DNA from: Gnetum montanum
Taxonomy: Eukaryota > Streptophyta > Gnetopsida > Gnetales > Gnetaceae
Direction: 5' to 3'
Assembly (NCBI GenBank): GCA_015680685.1
Contig: MNCI01024031.1
Coordinates: 490,327-554,326 of the forward strand
Length of the DNA: 64,000 nt
This document shows positions 35,700-49,099 of the stretch, in pieces. The notes beneath the pieces were generated by a model. It saw only the letters and a program-made list of their open reading frames with translations. It made no database searches and was not told the DNA's origin. Every line of letters starts with the position of its first letter. Positions within the stretch are counted from its first letter, which is position 1. A program made the position numbers and the translations under genes.

Positions 35700-36660
35700 T
35701 CCTCATGGCAAGGTACTTATGGCCATCAATCTTTAGGGATGTCCACCTATTTTTCTATTCATGTAAATGCTACCCGAGAGAAAGGAATGATGGCCCAAAT
35801 GGAAGGGCATTAATAGTGGATCCAACCACTAAAGTTCTTTGACCTCTGGGGCATTAACTTCAAGGAATCCATCACGTCCATTCTCAATGAAAAGATATAC
35901 ATCATCGTAGCTATTGATTAGTATACTAAGTAGGCCGAAGCTATAGCAATCACCAATTATTCATCTTCCACTTATTTGGGGTGCCATGAGCACTTATTTC
36001 TAATAATGGGACTCATTTTACAGGGGCTACTTTTTGGAAACTAATGCAATACTTGGGGATGCAACATAAACTCACAACCCCCTATCATCCCCAAGCTAAC
36101 GATCAAGCTAAAGTTACTAATAGGAAGATAACTTGAATACTAACATGTACAATCACTAAATATAGGAATGACTGAAGCACAAAACTCAATGATGTTGTAT
36201 GCAATTATCAGTTCACCTAGAAACATCCTATAGAATACTCTCCTTATGAGTTGGTATACAAGAAGTTACCTAAACTCCCAATCCAAGCTAAGCTCCATAT
36301 ACTTTTAACTAATTCTGAGCTTAACCTTCACCTTGATCTAGCATAACAAGAACATCACATGATACTAAATGTACAAGATGAAAACTAACAAGGAGCCTTA
36401 ACTATGAATGAAGTGCACAAGGCGCATGCCAAACAACATCATGATGCATGAATAAGAAGAGTTAAGTTTCAACTTGGTGATAAGGTCTTCTACTAGAATC
36501 CCATGCATGCATTTTAATGTACTAAATTTCAAACATTATGGGAAGGATCTTATATCATTCATACAACTTTTCCTTCTAGTGCCATGACCATTTACCATCC
36601 ATTAAGCTTAGAGAAATGACCACTGATCAACATCCAACAAGTGAAGCCTTTCCTAGAACT
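35700..36660 (+). pseudogene. Integrase remnant of element C
   Basis: In shifting frames the plus strand reads WGINFKESI, IIVAIDQYTK, then the base-level equivalent of NGTHFTGATF...LMQ.LG and LTTPYHP, which match element B's integrase. Frameshifts and stops interrupt all catalytic blocks. Confidence 0.7.
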
Positions 36661-38180
36661 TTAAGTAACCAGTAGTACTAACACCTCAACATTTTTGCAA
36701 GCACGCTCTATTTTTTAGATCTCCCCCTCTTAACTTAGTTGTGGTGGAGATCGCCATCCATGCTAACATCTTGTCAAGACTAAACCATCTTACACCTTTT
36801 TGTTTTACACCATTCTTCATATGTTTTTCATTTTCTTGACTATTTTATCAATTATTTTATTTATGTTTCATTTCCTTTTTCTTTCATCTTCCTTTTCAAA
36901 ATTTTACCTTATTTAAGAGAAATCTCTAATTTTTTCAATATTTCTATAAATACTGAAACCTATTCAATGTAGTTATTAATGTAATGATTGATTTGCTAAA
37001 TGGCCAAATATTTTTCTTTACATTATGGCCTCTATTAACAAGTTGTTAATTTTCTCATGGTAATAGGTAGTGGAATCATGACATCCATCCATTTCATCTT
37101 TGGAGCATGAGGTCCTTCCACATTATAACTAAAAGTAACCAATGATATTACTACCCAAGAGACTCAGAACAAACTAAGAAGAAATGGAAAAGGATGTGAC
37201 CTCAAGGGAACTTGTCATTTTCTCTTCCTAACTTTTTTTTTAAGTTTTATGATTCCTCTCCATTAGTATACCACCACTCATACTGTTGACCATTAAAGGA
37301 ATAATGTCTTTGCATGGTATGTTTCTTGTGAAAAAAAAAAACAAAGAACACAATAATTCAAAGCACATCCCTTAAACACAAAAATGGGCTACAAGCATTG
37401 GTTATGGGGTTGAAAAGACATGTTATCCATGATTGAAAGCACCCCTAAGGCCCTTTCTATCTTCCTTCCTCTCTTTTCTTCTTCTCTTGGAGTGGTGGTT
37501 GTCCTTTGGGGATTATCATGAACTTCTAATGGTCAAAGGAATAGGATATGGCAATGTGAAATCACTAAAAGTGGATGGACTTGATCTAAACTAAGGATGG
37601 GATAGTATCATATCATCTTAATAACATACTTCACAAGGATCTTAGGTGACCTTGATGTAGATCACCTACCTATTATTCTCTCTTTCTACCATCATTCTTA
37701 AACCATAACATACCATCCTAATATCTCATATTATGGTTACTTGATGCATTTAGTATGAGGATCCCATAATCCTATGACATTTGCTTCATTAGATATAAGT
37801 TTTAACTTTAAATGATAATTAATTGTCCTTGGTGCCTACGGACTCCTTGGAATGATAACATGTAAGGACATCAAGGGCTTATGCCTACTTTAGGAAGGAC
37901 TAACTTGAATTCCCTTTAGTCTTCCTTAAGCTAAAATTCCTATCCATCAGTTGTTTGTGTAATCAATCCCATCTACTTGCATTCAAATCTCTAGATTTGC
38001 TTAATTTTGGTATTTTAAATTCCTCCAAATGTGTTTGAATCCTTTCCTTCAAGCATAGGTAACTCTCTTTTGTATTGTTGCCATTATTCTAGATCTTTTT
38101 GACTTCTATTCAACTCTTGTTTCATCCTAGAACTTGTCAAAATTTCCTCTTTTTCCTTATGTGCAAAATTGTTGTGAACA

Positions 38181-38242
38181 ATTGCATTGATGCATCCTCA
38201 TCAATGTAGTTAGATGAGTCAATGCATCCCTATCGATGCATC
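38181..38242 (+). promoter_or_regulatory. GATGCATC palindrome block upstream of C's third ORF
   Basis: It contains ATTGATGCATCC, GTCAATGCATCC and ATCGATGCATCA. The same motif class fills the U3 of C's own LTR (41.78-41.86 kb). It lies about 490 bp before the third-ORF start. A TATA box is not evident here. Its role is inferred. Confidence 0.4.
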
Positions 38243-38729
38243 ACAAAAATAGTACAAATGTGTGTGATACTTAGTAATTTTTGCATCATTTTCAAAAGAA
38301 ACAAGAGGAGTATATGTAATTTTTTAAATCCCAAGAACTTTCCAAGTACCATAACTCTCAAACTATAATATTTTTTCATTTGTTCTTCAATCCTTGTGCT
38401 ACCAAAGGTAACCTCTACATCATGGAAAATATAAACCTTTTATATTTTGCAAGACATTTTTTGAGATTTTTCTAACTTCCCATGGTTAACCTGTTAAAAA
38501 ATATTAAAATCAACCACCATAAAGGATTAAGATCATCACATAAACTCTAATAGCTAAAAAAATTAAATAATATTAAATTAATATAACTTGCAAAGATCTT
38601 AAACAAATCATTAAAATGACCAATTCTTAACACCCAAGATACAACATAACCCAATCTAATGAGAAAGATATCAAAATAATTAAGGATTATAAAGTAAAAG
38701 CTAATCATGGGTTATGTTTGTGATCATGG

Positions 38730-41470
38730 ATGGCACTGAAGTAAGGACCACAAGTGGGAGGGAATTTACAACCTAGAGAGCAGCAATCATAATAGTCCTA
38801 AGAACAAGCATGTATAGCAACCCATGCCACTAGATCCATTTAAGAGAGGCCCGAAGTGGAATCTATTCGCTAGATTCTCACTATTGAAACAAGCCAGTAT
38901 ACGTAAGAAGAGGTTCCTAGGCCAAGGCCTAGCCCAAAAGTTACTCTCACTGAGGCTTTCCTGGAGAAGATAATGACTACAAAGGTCTAAAGTTCAATTC
39001 TTTAGGATTTGAACTTTGGATCCTACTTAGAGATGACATTAGAGGAGCTCCATACACAACTTTAGGGGTCTCCTATGTGGCCCATTCTCTCCAACAGCAG
39101 AGAATGATACATGGGGAAGACTTACCTATTCTAGAACAACTAATAAGGGGATGCATCAGTTAACATTAAGAACATCGTCATCTTATAGTGAATTAGGACC
39201 ATTATAGAAGCCCTCAGGTTGTCAAACATAGGGGCCAAATTGGCTAAGATCTTAACATATGTGGTTACAAAAGCTTACAAAAAATGGATCCAACAATGTT
39301 GTGGAGTGAACTGTAAGGGATACCATGCCCTCACTAAGGTAGAGCACATATGCTTCAAGATCACAACCTATCATCTAAATTTAATAGTGAGGCCAATCAT
39401 GGTGACAACCTTCTTTGCTTGAGCATGTGCTGCTCTAAGTAGGAAATTCCTAGTAAATCTTCCCTAGTTTATTTCCCCAGAAATAGAAAAATGTTTCAAG
39501 AAAAATCAAAAGGGAAGGAAGACCTTTCCCTTTCCATGTCTCATCCTCAAATTATGCAAAATAGAAGGCATAGCTTGCTACACCAATGATATGCTCTACC
39601 ATGCTCCTGCTACATCATGGTAGGAAACAATGAAAGATAAGGCAATAGCTAAGCTGTAAGAAGAGAAGTATCCACCACCATTACCTATAACTTTAGAGAC
39701 TACACTAGAGGTGTGTGTAGCTGTCGAAAGGCTTAGAAAACTTTGGGAATATCAATTGAATAAATATCAAAGCTCTATAGGTGGTGGAGAATTATCTATC
39801 TACCATTCAACCATGAGCTACTTAAACAAGGTCGTAAAGACCAATAGCTAGCTAAATAGTGAGATTGTGTTGTTGTTCATAACTAAAAAAAAAGCATCTA
39901 CAAGGACTAATTCAAGTTCCTAATAGGTCACAATGTCCATCCCTAGATAAAAATTACCTAAAATCTCAAGAAATGTTGTAGCCTTCTCAATACTATTAGA
40001 GGAAGGTAAGGGGTAATTGTCTTGGTAATTTAGCATAAAGGCCAGAAGAAAACGGTGGAGGTGATGGCTAATAGGGTTGCTAAAGCCTTTAATGCTCCTA
40101 TGTCATTAGTACTTGACATTGCCATAATGGAAGACATATGTGCATCCATAGGAGCAGGAAGCAGTTAGATGAACATTGTCCAACATGAGAAAGTATTGGA
40201 ATGACTAGTTGGAACCAAGCGACTGCTTCCAAAGATCTTTGATCTCCTAAATGATATCATTGCAAGCTAATTGTAGTTACTTGAGATAAGGAGCAAACTA
40301 CTTATTACCAATGAAACCAATTAATAGTTGGCCATCAAAGTTGCTTAGTTGTGTATCCATCTCTTCAACCCTATGATTCTTAGGCCCAAGCTTACCAAAG
40401 ATGAATCTTTTCAACATCTTTAATAAAGACTTTAGGAGGCTAATAATGCAAATGAGGCCATGATCTTCAATGCATCTTTATCAAAAGCCATGAATTTTAA
40501 CACTAATAAGGACTTATAATAGGCCTAGAAGGAGAACTTAACCCTCAAAAAGAACAATCATTGCCTATGTAATGCTGAACAACAAAAGAACCAACTAGTC
40601 AAATTGATATGCTAGCAACAAGAGCAACTCACCAAGGTGAATCTAGATCTAAGGAGGTTGACAATGGAGAACTTTTATTTCTCGATGAAGGTAGTTTTTC
40701 CCTTCACCAAAAGACTGTAATTGAGGTAGCCACCTAGAAAATTCAAGCCTTGAAGTTTAGTATATAAAAAATCACCACAAGAACCATGTTAGGCTTCTTA
40801 AGGAAGTTAATGAAAAGAAAATTCAGTTGGCGAAGGAAAAAATGAACATCCTTCAATAGCTCTAGCAAAGAGTTGACATATTATAGTTCATCTTTGATGG
40901 ACTGAATGTGTTCAACAAGCTAAAATCCACCTAAAAGAGTTTCAAATTGAAGAGATGATTAAATACATTAAGCTTTCCAACCTCCATTATGCAAACTTGG
41001 TGATGTTAATAGTAGGGAGACTAAGGATTGAGTTGGAAAAGCAAGTGGCCAACTCCTACCTTCTCTATGAAGTGAAATTCAAGCTCCATAAAGAGACAAA
41101 ATAGAAGTTAGAGATAGCCAACATAGAGCTTGAAGTTCTCAAAATCAGATTCATTGACCAATGATCTATTGTGAAGAACCTAGCCAAGAAGATGAATAAT
41201 TACTATGAACTATAGAACCTTGTAAAGACATTCAACATATAGTGTAAAACCTTTGCAAATTGGTTTGTCAACATGAAAAAACTATTTCCTTCAATGTTGT
41301 GCCCATGGGATATTATTGCACCAATGCTAATCAATGAAGCCACATGAATCGTATACAATCCATGTATCAAAGAAAAAAAGATTAATGTACTTCTAGATGC
41401 TTTCAAACTTTCAATAGAAGAAATAGTAGCAGTAGGCCAACCTCAACCTTCACTAGTGCTAGGATAGGAT
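38730..41470 (+). pseudogene. Third ORF remnant of element C
   Basis: ATGGCACTGAAG at 38730 matches the third-ORF start of element A (ATGGCCCTGAAA). The block at 39219-39422 (SNIGAKLAKILTYVVTKAYKKW...YFKITTYHL type) matches A's best kept segment. Downstream are Lys/Glu-rich coiled-coil-like stretches near 40.5-41.4 kb. Many stops are present. It shows that the third ORF belongs to the family and is not a one-off capture by A. Confidence 0.6.
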
Positions 41471-41752
41471 GAGGGATCATCAAAGCCATAGGAGCCTCCA
41501 CCTCTAAGCATTGTTTGAGACTTCATCACATCTTTGGCTATCCTATAGGTGCCTGTTGAATTTTTATAAAGTTTCTAATTTTTTTGTAGTGAACACTCAT
41601 TTTTATAACAATGTACAATTTGGCACTTAGAGTTAGTTAAGAGTTTCTTTGTTTGTCTTTTAGTTAATAAATTCCATACCTCCTAATTTTGTAAGAAGCT
41701 TGGTCCTACTTTTGTTCACTTGAGGAGAAGCTTTTAGTAAGTCATGGAGGTA

Positions 41753-42524
41753 TGATGAGACATTAATAAGACAAGCTACATCAATGCATGCCCATCAACA
41801 CATCCCCATCAATGTGTCCTATCGATGCATGGTAGGATGCATTGACGCAAATATGTCAACACTGACGTAGTTACTACCTATATAAATATGTACATCCCTT
41901 GCATTTATGACATGTTTCAATCATAGTCTTAGTCACACTCTTGCAATTTCTTTTCCCAAACTTTGAATGTTTTCTCTCTAAGTGCCTGCAATGTGGATCT
42001 AAGAGATTGTATGTAGTTTTATTCAAATGCCCATGTACATGAACACATTGGCATGATGGTAATAAAATTGAGATTTCCTACATCCATTATAGTACTTAGA
42101 CTAGTTTAAGTTTACTTTGCTACACTTTATTTTACATGCACTTACCATTACTATCCTTAATCAAGTAATTATGGTTATTAATCATAAACATTTAAGTATG
42201 ACTACTTCAAACCTAACATGTTAATGCTTGGTAATCCCAGCAGTGGATATTTGGTACGCCTAGTAATAGCCACTTGGTAACCCAGTAATATTAACACTAG
42301 TTTGGGATGTGTATGGCAAATGAGAATGGTTACTCCATGTTAGGATAAGCTATTAGATTAGTTGATTAGTTAGATAATTAATTGTTACACCTCTACTAAA
42401 TCATCTAGCCATTAGGAGAAAATATATAAAAAATAATTACAAAAATATACATCATATGCATTAACCACACTTAACCATACATATGGTTAAAACACAAGTG
42501 TAAGTTAGGAAGAAAATGACCTTG
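41753..42524 (+). repeat. 3' LTR of element C, left portion
   Basis: It begins TGATGAGACATT right after a polypurine-type CATGGAGGTA (41743-41752). It has GATGCAT palindromes in U3 and a TATA box (CTATATAAATA, 41879-41889). It is interrupted by element B at the CCTTG target site and continues at 52487-52615, where it ends CTCATCA, the perfect complement of the first seven bases. Confidence 0.8.
42520..42524. repeat. Target-site duplication of element B, left copy (CCTTG)
   Basis: Exact match to 52487-52491 on the other side of element B. Confidence 0.93.
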
Positions 42525-43369
42525 TGATGAGTGGCGAGGTACCCCTACACTCAACCATATGAATACAAGTGTTACACGCGCGATCTAGTCGAACTCCGCA
42601 GACTAATTGCCTACACGCCTTATGGAACACTTAAGGTTAATCGTTCGTTGTCTTCCCAAACTTACTTGTATTTGTCACAGTTGTATGGTTAAGTAAGTCT
42701 GAGGTATTTGATTTTTATGTCTTTTCTATTTTATCTCCTATGCTAATGAGGTAAAGGGTGAAGAGACTAATCAACTAACTTTAACTAACTAACTAAGCCT
42801 TAATTAACCTAGCATCGACATCTGTTCCCACTTACTGTTCACACCCTGAACCAATGCAACGTTTGGGCTTACCAAATGTTATTCATTGCTAGGATTACCA
42901 AGCGTAACACACATGCTCAAAGCGGTCGTACTGAATTCACTTAACTAGGAGAGAAGGGTTGAGAGAGATTTAATTAACTAATAAAGCATTAAATGATGAA
43001 CAATAAATAACAATAATTAAAGTCCTATTTAGCTTAGTCCATGCACTGCAAGATTTATCCAAGAAGTTTTTCTTTATTTCCATACACAAACTTGTGTTCA
43101 GGTACAATATTTGCTCAAATAAAGATCCGTTCACTTTGGAGCTCCTACTGCGGGCACATGGAAATTATTCTATCTCTGGAGAGGTAAAACTACCAGATTT
43201 TTGCTATGGACTAGGCCTAAACTTTGAAACAAGGGAGAGACACCTCTTATTTATAGATTTGACGACGCACTACGATATCATGTACGTGATATCGCAGGGG
43301 ATGCGATATCGTGGCGAACGTGATATCGCATACTTGATATTGCAACCCATGCGATATCGCATCCCATCA
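42525..43369 (-). repeat. 3' LTR of element B
   Basis: TGATGAGTGG...GCATCCCATCA. The TATA box (CTATAAATA, minus) is at 43248-43256. Palindromic GATATC motifs fill about 43266-43365. A polypurine tract follows at 43370-43382. Confidence 0.92.
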
Positions 43370-45260
43370 TACCCCCATGACTGCATAAAAACTCATCCTC
43401 AAGTTTCTTACAAAATATTGGGATTGTATGGGATTATTGACCCAAATGGAACTAATGGTGAATGGGATGACATGTGAACGGATCATCATTACAAAACAAC
43501 ACAAAACTGGTGTTCATGACAACAAGAGTGAACACCTTATACATTTGACATTAGCCTTTATTTGGCAGCTGAGAGAGAAGAGAGAAAAGAGAGGAAGTCT
43601 GCTACTACCAACACCAAGATTGCACCTTCTGTTATCTATCCATAAGCATGCCATCGATCTTGCTCCTTCCATAGCTGTTTTAGCACCGATCCATTCCAAG
43701 TGTTCCCTCCAGATCCAATCTGTTGTTGTATGATTTCCATCTGCACACACAACATAGTCTTTTATTAGCAAGGGCAAATGAATCATAATGTAATTAATAC
43801 CTTGCTTCGGTGAAAGGTCCATTGGCTGAGTTGTGGTATGGCTGATGCAGATTTGGAGATATACTAATGGTGACTACTGAAGGTGTAGGGGTTAGGAGAA
43901 AATCGAAAAAATTGGGTCTGGACCCCCATGACTAAGAGCGAACCTCTGGTAGCGATAGAATGGAGAAAGAAAAAAAACAAGAAAGATGGAGAAAAAGAGA
44001 CAACTATAATGTCGATGAAATGGATGTCGAGATGGAAATGAACAAAATAGAGTGGATTGCAAAAATGTTAAGGGAAAGAATTTAACTGGCGTACCAAATA
44101 GGAATGTCAGTGGGTCCTCCCCAAAGTAGGCTCATGCCCTTAATGCCCTGACAAACCCACATTCAAAGAGTCCGTAGGCTCTGAGAATGTCATTTGGAAC
44201 AAGAGTTAAAGTCTTAACCACAAGAATTTACCAAAAACAAAACAACGCATCAACTAAAATATACACTAATGATACAACCGGCAATGAGGTGAACAATGGA
44301 GAGAAGGATGGAAAGAAGAGAATGGAATGGAATCCCAAGAACAAGGTGGTGTACAACCCCTTGTGTAGTTAATGATTAATATGACTTAGTAGATCCCATT
44401 CCAAGTCCGGCCTCAAACAAACCACATCTAGTGACTTCGCATTAATGCATTCGGCCAATCCATCCACTTGAAGTAACAAAAATTCCTTCACCCAAGAGCC
44501 ACCACCATTCCAACGAAATGAAGGAGAAGAGAATGGGAAGCGAGAAGGGCCTTAGTTAGAGGAAACATTTTTATTTTAGTTCCATAACCAATGCTTGTAG
44601 CCCAAATTATTATTTCATCTAAGGGGTGTTCTTTGAATTCTCTCTCTCTCTTTTTATGTGTTTATACGTGACAACCACACCATGCAAAGACTTTGTTATT
44701 TTTATTAGCTCAGCTTCCTGATAGTTGGGTAACATTGAAACGGTAAGAAAACTCAAGAAGAAAACATCCAAGCACCCAAGAGAATGGCCAACACAAATGC
44801 ATCAAGTTTCCTTGAAGTCACACCCTTTTCAATCCTTGAGTCCTTCCTTAGTTTGGGAAATGCCTAGTCATCGATTCGTTGATAGTTCTTATTTAGAAAG
44901 GGACTATGCATTTCCAAGCCAAGAGAGACCATAGAAATTTGTGGATGTATGGATGAAGTGGACTCATTGCCTGTCATATCACAAGAACCATATCTTAGTA
45001 TCAACATCATAACTTAAAGGTAAAAACCAAACATTAGTAATACATAGGAAGACAGTTCATACCATCATGAAGAACACTTATTAAATGATAAACTTGGAAA
45101 AATGGATAAAACACACACACACATTTACACACAAAGAAATGAAAAAGAATAAGTGATGTTGTAAAACAAAAACAAGAAAAGTTAAAGAAATTTGTAAAAC
45201 AAAAATGTGCAAAACAAAAATGTGTAAAACAAAAACTTAAAAGAACTGGGGGCCTCAATT
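43370..45260 (-). other. 3' untranslated region of element B
   Basis: It contains the polypurine motif AGTCATGGGGG three times (43370-43382, 43922-43933, 45280-45292), the family-conserved block near 44.10-44.15 kb and simple-sequence stretches near 45.11-45.24 kb (CACACA, and a repeated AAAACAAAAATGTG). No third ORF was found here. Confidence 0.7.
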
Positions 45261-45262
45261 GA

Positions 45263-46600
45263 TTAGCACAGGTGACTATCTCCCCCATGACTGAATGGAA
45301 AGGGAGAGATCCGAAATAATGAACAAGGTTGTCCGTTATCAAAGGTGTAATTTGCACTGGCTATTCTTGGTTTATGGAAGGGTTTGGTTTGTTTCATATT
45401 GACCAGTAATCTCTTGTTAGGGCTTTCAGGCTTGTATATTGTCATGGCTCTCGACGGAAAGGTCGTATGAATAATGTAGGGTCCTTCCCACAATGTTTGA
45501 AATTTTGTACATTGTGGTACATGCATGGGGTTTTAGTAAAGGACCTTGTCTCCTAGTTGATACTTAACCCTTCGACTTCTTAATTCATGATGTTGTTTAT
45601 TATGTGCCTTGTGCAACTCATTTGACGATAGAGCAACAATATATTCTCATCTAGCATGTTTAGAGCTGCCAATCTTTATTTTTGTGCTAGGTCGAGGTCA
45701 AGGTGGAGGTCACATGCCATGGATAGTGTACAGAGCTCAGTTTGTACTGGAAGCTTTGGAAGTTTTCCGTATACTAACTCATAGGAAAAGTAGCCTATGG
45801 GGAGTTTCCAAGTGGAGCGGTACGCCCAGAGAGCGTCGTTCAGTTTTGTGCTCCAATCTCGCCTAAATTTGCTAATTGTTCTTGTTAATATTCTCGTAAT
45901 CTCCTGATTAGTGATCTCAGCTTGGCCATTAGCTTGGGGGTGATAAGGTGTGGTCAATTTATGTTCAACCCCTAAGCGTTGCATCAACTTGCGAAAGGTT
46001 GCACCTGTAAAATGTGTTCCATTATCAGAGATGAGTGCACGCGGCACACCAAACCTATTTACAATTTGTTGTTGTACAAATTGTACAGCCATAGATGATG
46101 TGCAGTCTGTTACAGCAACTACTTCAGCCCATTTAGTTAAATAGTCAACAACAACAATGATATAAGCTTTCCCATTGGACATCAATGTAATGGGCCCCAT
46201 AAAATCTATCCCACAAATGTCGAAGGGTTCCAAAGATTAAATCCATTGTTGCAGACCCTCCATTCTAGTAGTCATTCCACCATCACATTGACAGCACTCA
46301 CAGGATTGGGCAAATTGATGGGCATCCCGAAATAGCATTGGCCAATAATATCTTGCAAGTAGGATCTTAACGACCGTTCGTCTCCCTGCATAGTGGCCCC
46401 CACAGGGACCCTCATGAGCATCTTAGAGAACTCTTAATTGATCCTTATCGGGCACACACCATCGAACCAAGCCATCAAGATAGACTTTATAGAGTTGTCC
46501 CTTGATTTCCATGAAGTACTTAGTTTTATGAAGAAACTATTGCTTCTTTCTAAAGTCCAACCCCTATGGTGTTTCTTGGGAAAGGAGATAAGTAAGAATG
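45263..46600 (-). pseudogene. Integrase region of element B, catalytic core intact
   Basis: The frame 46233-45676 (185 codons) holds the catalytic core: D10 (GIDFMGP), D70 (ISDNGTHF) and E106 (NGQAEITNQ), with exactly 35 residues between D70 and E106. Upstream (to about 46.6 kb) lies the zinc-binding part, interrupted by stops. Downstream in another frame (45526-45263) is the C-terminal domain (FQTLWEGPYIIHT). The frame change and stops mean the whole protein is broken although the core reads cleanly. Confidence 0.82.
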
Positions 46601-46769
46601 CTACTTTACCAATTTGTTCTCATGGGCTAGTTATTCACTACCCTAGAAAAGAGGGTTTCATCAGGAAAGTGATTTGATATGACATATTCATCCTCATTGT
46701 TGTCCTAGTGCAATCAAGATAAGTGATCCGTGACTACATTCTCGGTGTCCTTTCGGTCTACTATTGTTA

Positions 46770-48300
46770 GGTCGAACTCCTAAAGGATTACCAACCAACG
46801 TATAATACGGGGGCTAACCATTGGCTTGTTCATGAGGAACCTAATTGCACTATGATCCATATGAATATACACTTTGTAGCCTAACACATAGTGCCTAAAT
46901 TTGTCCAGTGCAAACACTACAACCATTAATTCCTTTTCCATAGTTGTGTAGTTGAGTTGTGCACCGATGATACTTTTACTTGCACAGTGGATGTAATAAG
47001 GGCATTTTTGTTCATCTAATTGTGTCAATACAACTCCTAAGGCATAATTGGATGTGTCGGTCATGATATGGAATGGTCTGGACTAGTCAGGGGCTTGTAG
47101 AATGGGAGTTTCCACAAGCCTCTATTTTAGAGTTTGGAATGCTCGTTCACATTCCCTGATCCATTCAAATGGTGCATCCTTCTTCGTCAATTCCACCAAT
47201 GGTTTGGAAATTTTGGAGAAGTTCTCGATGAATCTCCTGTAGTAGCCAATGTGTCCAAGGAATGACCGAATGTCTTTGATAGTTTCTGGTTGTCGGGTGA
47301 TTCCTTGGATGACTTTTACCTTTTTCGGGTCCACCTCTATTCCTGACTGGGAAATCTTATGCCCCAATACTATGCCCTCTTGAACCATCAAGTGGCTTTT
47401 CTACCAGTTGAGCTTCAGGTTGGTTTCAACACATCATTTTAGCACTTACTGTAATTGGTCCAAGGCTTGATCAAATCTTGTCCCATAAGTGGAGAAGTCA
47501 TCCATAAATACTTCCACTCCGTTTCCTATCTGTTATTGAAATATGCTTAGGACTAAACGTTGGAACGTGGTAGGGGCATTACACAAGCCAAATGACATTT
47601 TCTTGTATGCAAACATTCCCCAGGGACTAGTGAACATTGTTTTGGCTTGATCTTCTGGTGCTATTCATATTTGATTATATCCACTATACCCATCCAGAAA
47701 ACTATAATAACAATGCCCCACTATAGTGTCCAAGACTTGGTCGACGAATGGCAACAAAAAATGATCTTTGAATGTTGTCATGTTCAGTAGCCTAAAATCT
47801 ATACATATCCTCCATTTGCCTCCCTTCTTAGGCATGATTACTAGAGGACTAATCCATTCACTATCAGCAATGGGATATATGAAGCCAGCCTTGAGGAGCT
47901 ATTCTATCTCTTCTTTTACTACTTGTTTCAATTTCAGGTTCAATCACCTCTGTGGTTGTTTTCAAGGCTTCATGGAGGAGTCCATGTAAATCCTATGCTG
48001 GCATATCCTAGGGTCTATTCCGGTTAACTCGGGATATGACCAGGTAAAGGCTTTTGACCATTTATTTATTGCTTTCAATAGGCGTTCTTTTTGCTTAGGG
48101 ACAAGTTTTGCATTGATAATTACTGATTTTCCATTTTCAAGGGTCACGTATTCCAAACCGGTGGGCAATGGTTTTAGATCTAGGGGCTCCTATCTAAATT
48201 CCTTAAGAATCTCCAACTTCCCCTAGCTAATGTTTTCGAAGTTAAAGGCTAGAAGTTGGCAATGAACTTGCTCTAGTGCATCTATGATTTCAATGTAAGC
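46770..48300 (-). pseudogene. Reverse transcriptase and RNase H of element B (broken)
   Basis: The RT is spread over frames. An EVFMDDFS motif (catalytic FMDD) is at about 47490-47510, and the thumb or connection (GHKISQSGIEVDPKKV...RSFLGHIGYYRRFI) is at 47391-47122. RNase H at 47064-46780 keeps its first Asp (MTDTSNYA), Glu (MEKEL) and second Asp (HMDHSAI). The N-terminal RT part is near 48168-47962 (WSKAFTWSYPELTGIDP). RT copies the element RNA and RNase H removes it. At least three frame breaks or stops separate the pieces. Confidence 0.82.
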
Positions 48301-48468
48301 ACTAGTTATCCCCTCAGTTCGTTCCATGCATGTTATCGAATTGCTCTATTGATCATCCATCAGCCACTGGGTGTTTTCTTGTCGTGTGGCTACTGCATAT
48401 AGGCACTTTTGTATGTAAATATCTTGTGCACACTGATTGCATGCAAGCAATGTTAAACTCTGCATTAC

Positions 48469-48950
48469 TCATGATTTCTGCACACAATGGCACCCTATGT
48501 CACTATATGAGATGCCCCCCCCTTTCTTCTTCTCAATCTTTTCAAAAGTATTTTTCTTGGATATTTCTAGGGAAATATTGTGGATTCCTAGGCATGCATC
48601 TATTGTACTGAGCCACGCCCTTCTCATTATTATTGGGAAGTCCCCTTTCTCATTGTTTATTTGTATCACCAGGAAATCAGCTGGGTATGACCAACCACCC
48701 ACGGTGGTAACAATGTTATCAACTTGTTCCAAAGGAACAGTGATGGACTAGTTAGCTAGCTCCAAGCGAATATTGCTCTTCTTGAGTGGAGGCAGGTTCC
48801 AAGTTTTATACAATTCTTGTGAAATTAAGTTGACTCTGGAGCTTGAGTCAAGAAGAGCCTTATGAGGTTCATTCCCAGTGACTTGGAGATAAATTAGGGG
48901 GCTTCCAAGATCAGAGAATTTCTTGGGAAGGTGGCCTACCTTAATCTAAT
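48469..48950 (-). pseudogene. Protease region of element B
   Basis: The frame 48732-48469 contains TVGGWSYPADFLVI and FPIIMRRAWLSTIDAC, the C-terminal half of a retroviral-type aspartic protease (usually LGRPWL). Upstream, NEPHKALLDSSSRVNLIS occupies the place of the usual ALLDxGA(S) active site; the Asp is visible. Stops lie between the halves. Confidence 0.6.
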
Positions 48951-49099
48951 CAGTAACGGTATGTGTTAACATAACCATGTGCATTGGGCACAATTTTTCA
49001 TTTGAAGGGGGGCCCGAAACCTTATTTGGTACGGAGGTGTTTAGATGTTCAACTGCCTATGAGGGTGAGGGCTTGGTTGGATTTTTGGTTATGAAGAGA

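Larger units (their letters stand above)
33345..42524 (+). mobile_element. Element C: decayed Athila-like element, left part up to insertion of B
   Basis: On the plus strand, in the order expected for the sense direction, there are gag C-terminal traces (33.58-33.87 kb), protease traces (34.07-34.53), poor RT traces (34.8-35.4), integrase (35.7-36.66), a UTR block shared with A, B and D (37.87-37.92), third ORF (38.73-41.47) and a 3' LTR (from 41753). Every reading frame has many stops. The 5' LTR is absent; the left end is lost at the Tat element junction. The rest of the 3' LTR continues after element B at 52487. Confidence 0.72.

Noticed and set aside
43094-43477. 127-codon plus-strand open frame in the 3' LTR of B, with a similar one at 52228-52539 in the 5' LTR
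   Set aside because: Both are antisense to the element, start without an ATG and simply reflect the similarity of the two LTRs. No family features were seen.
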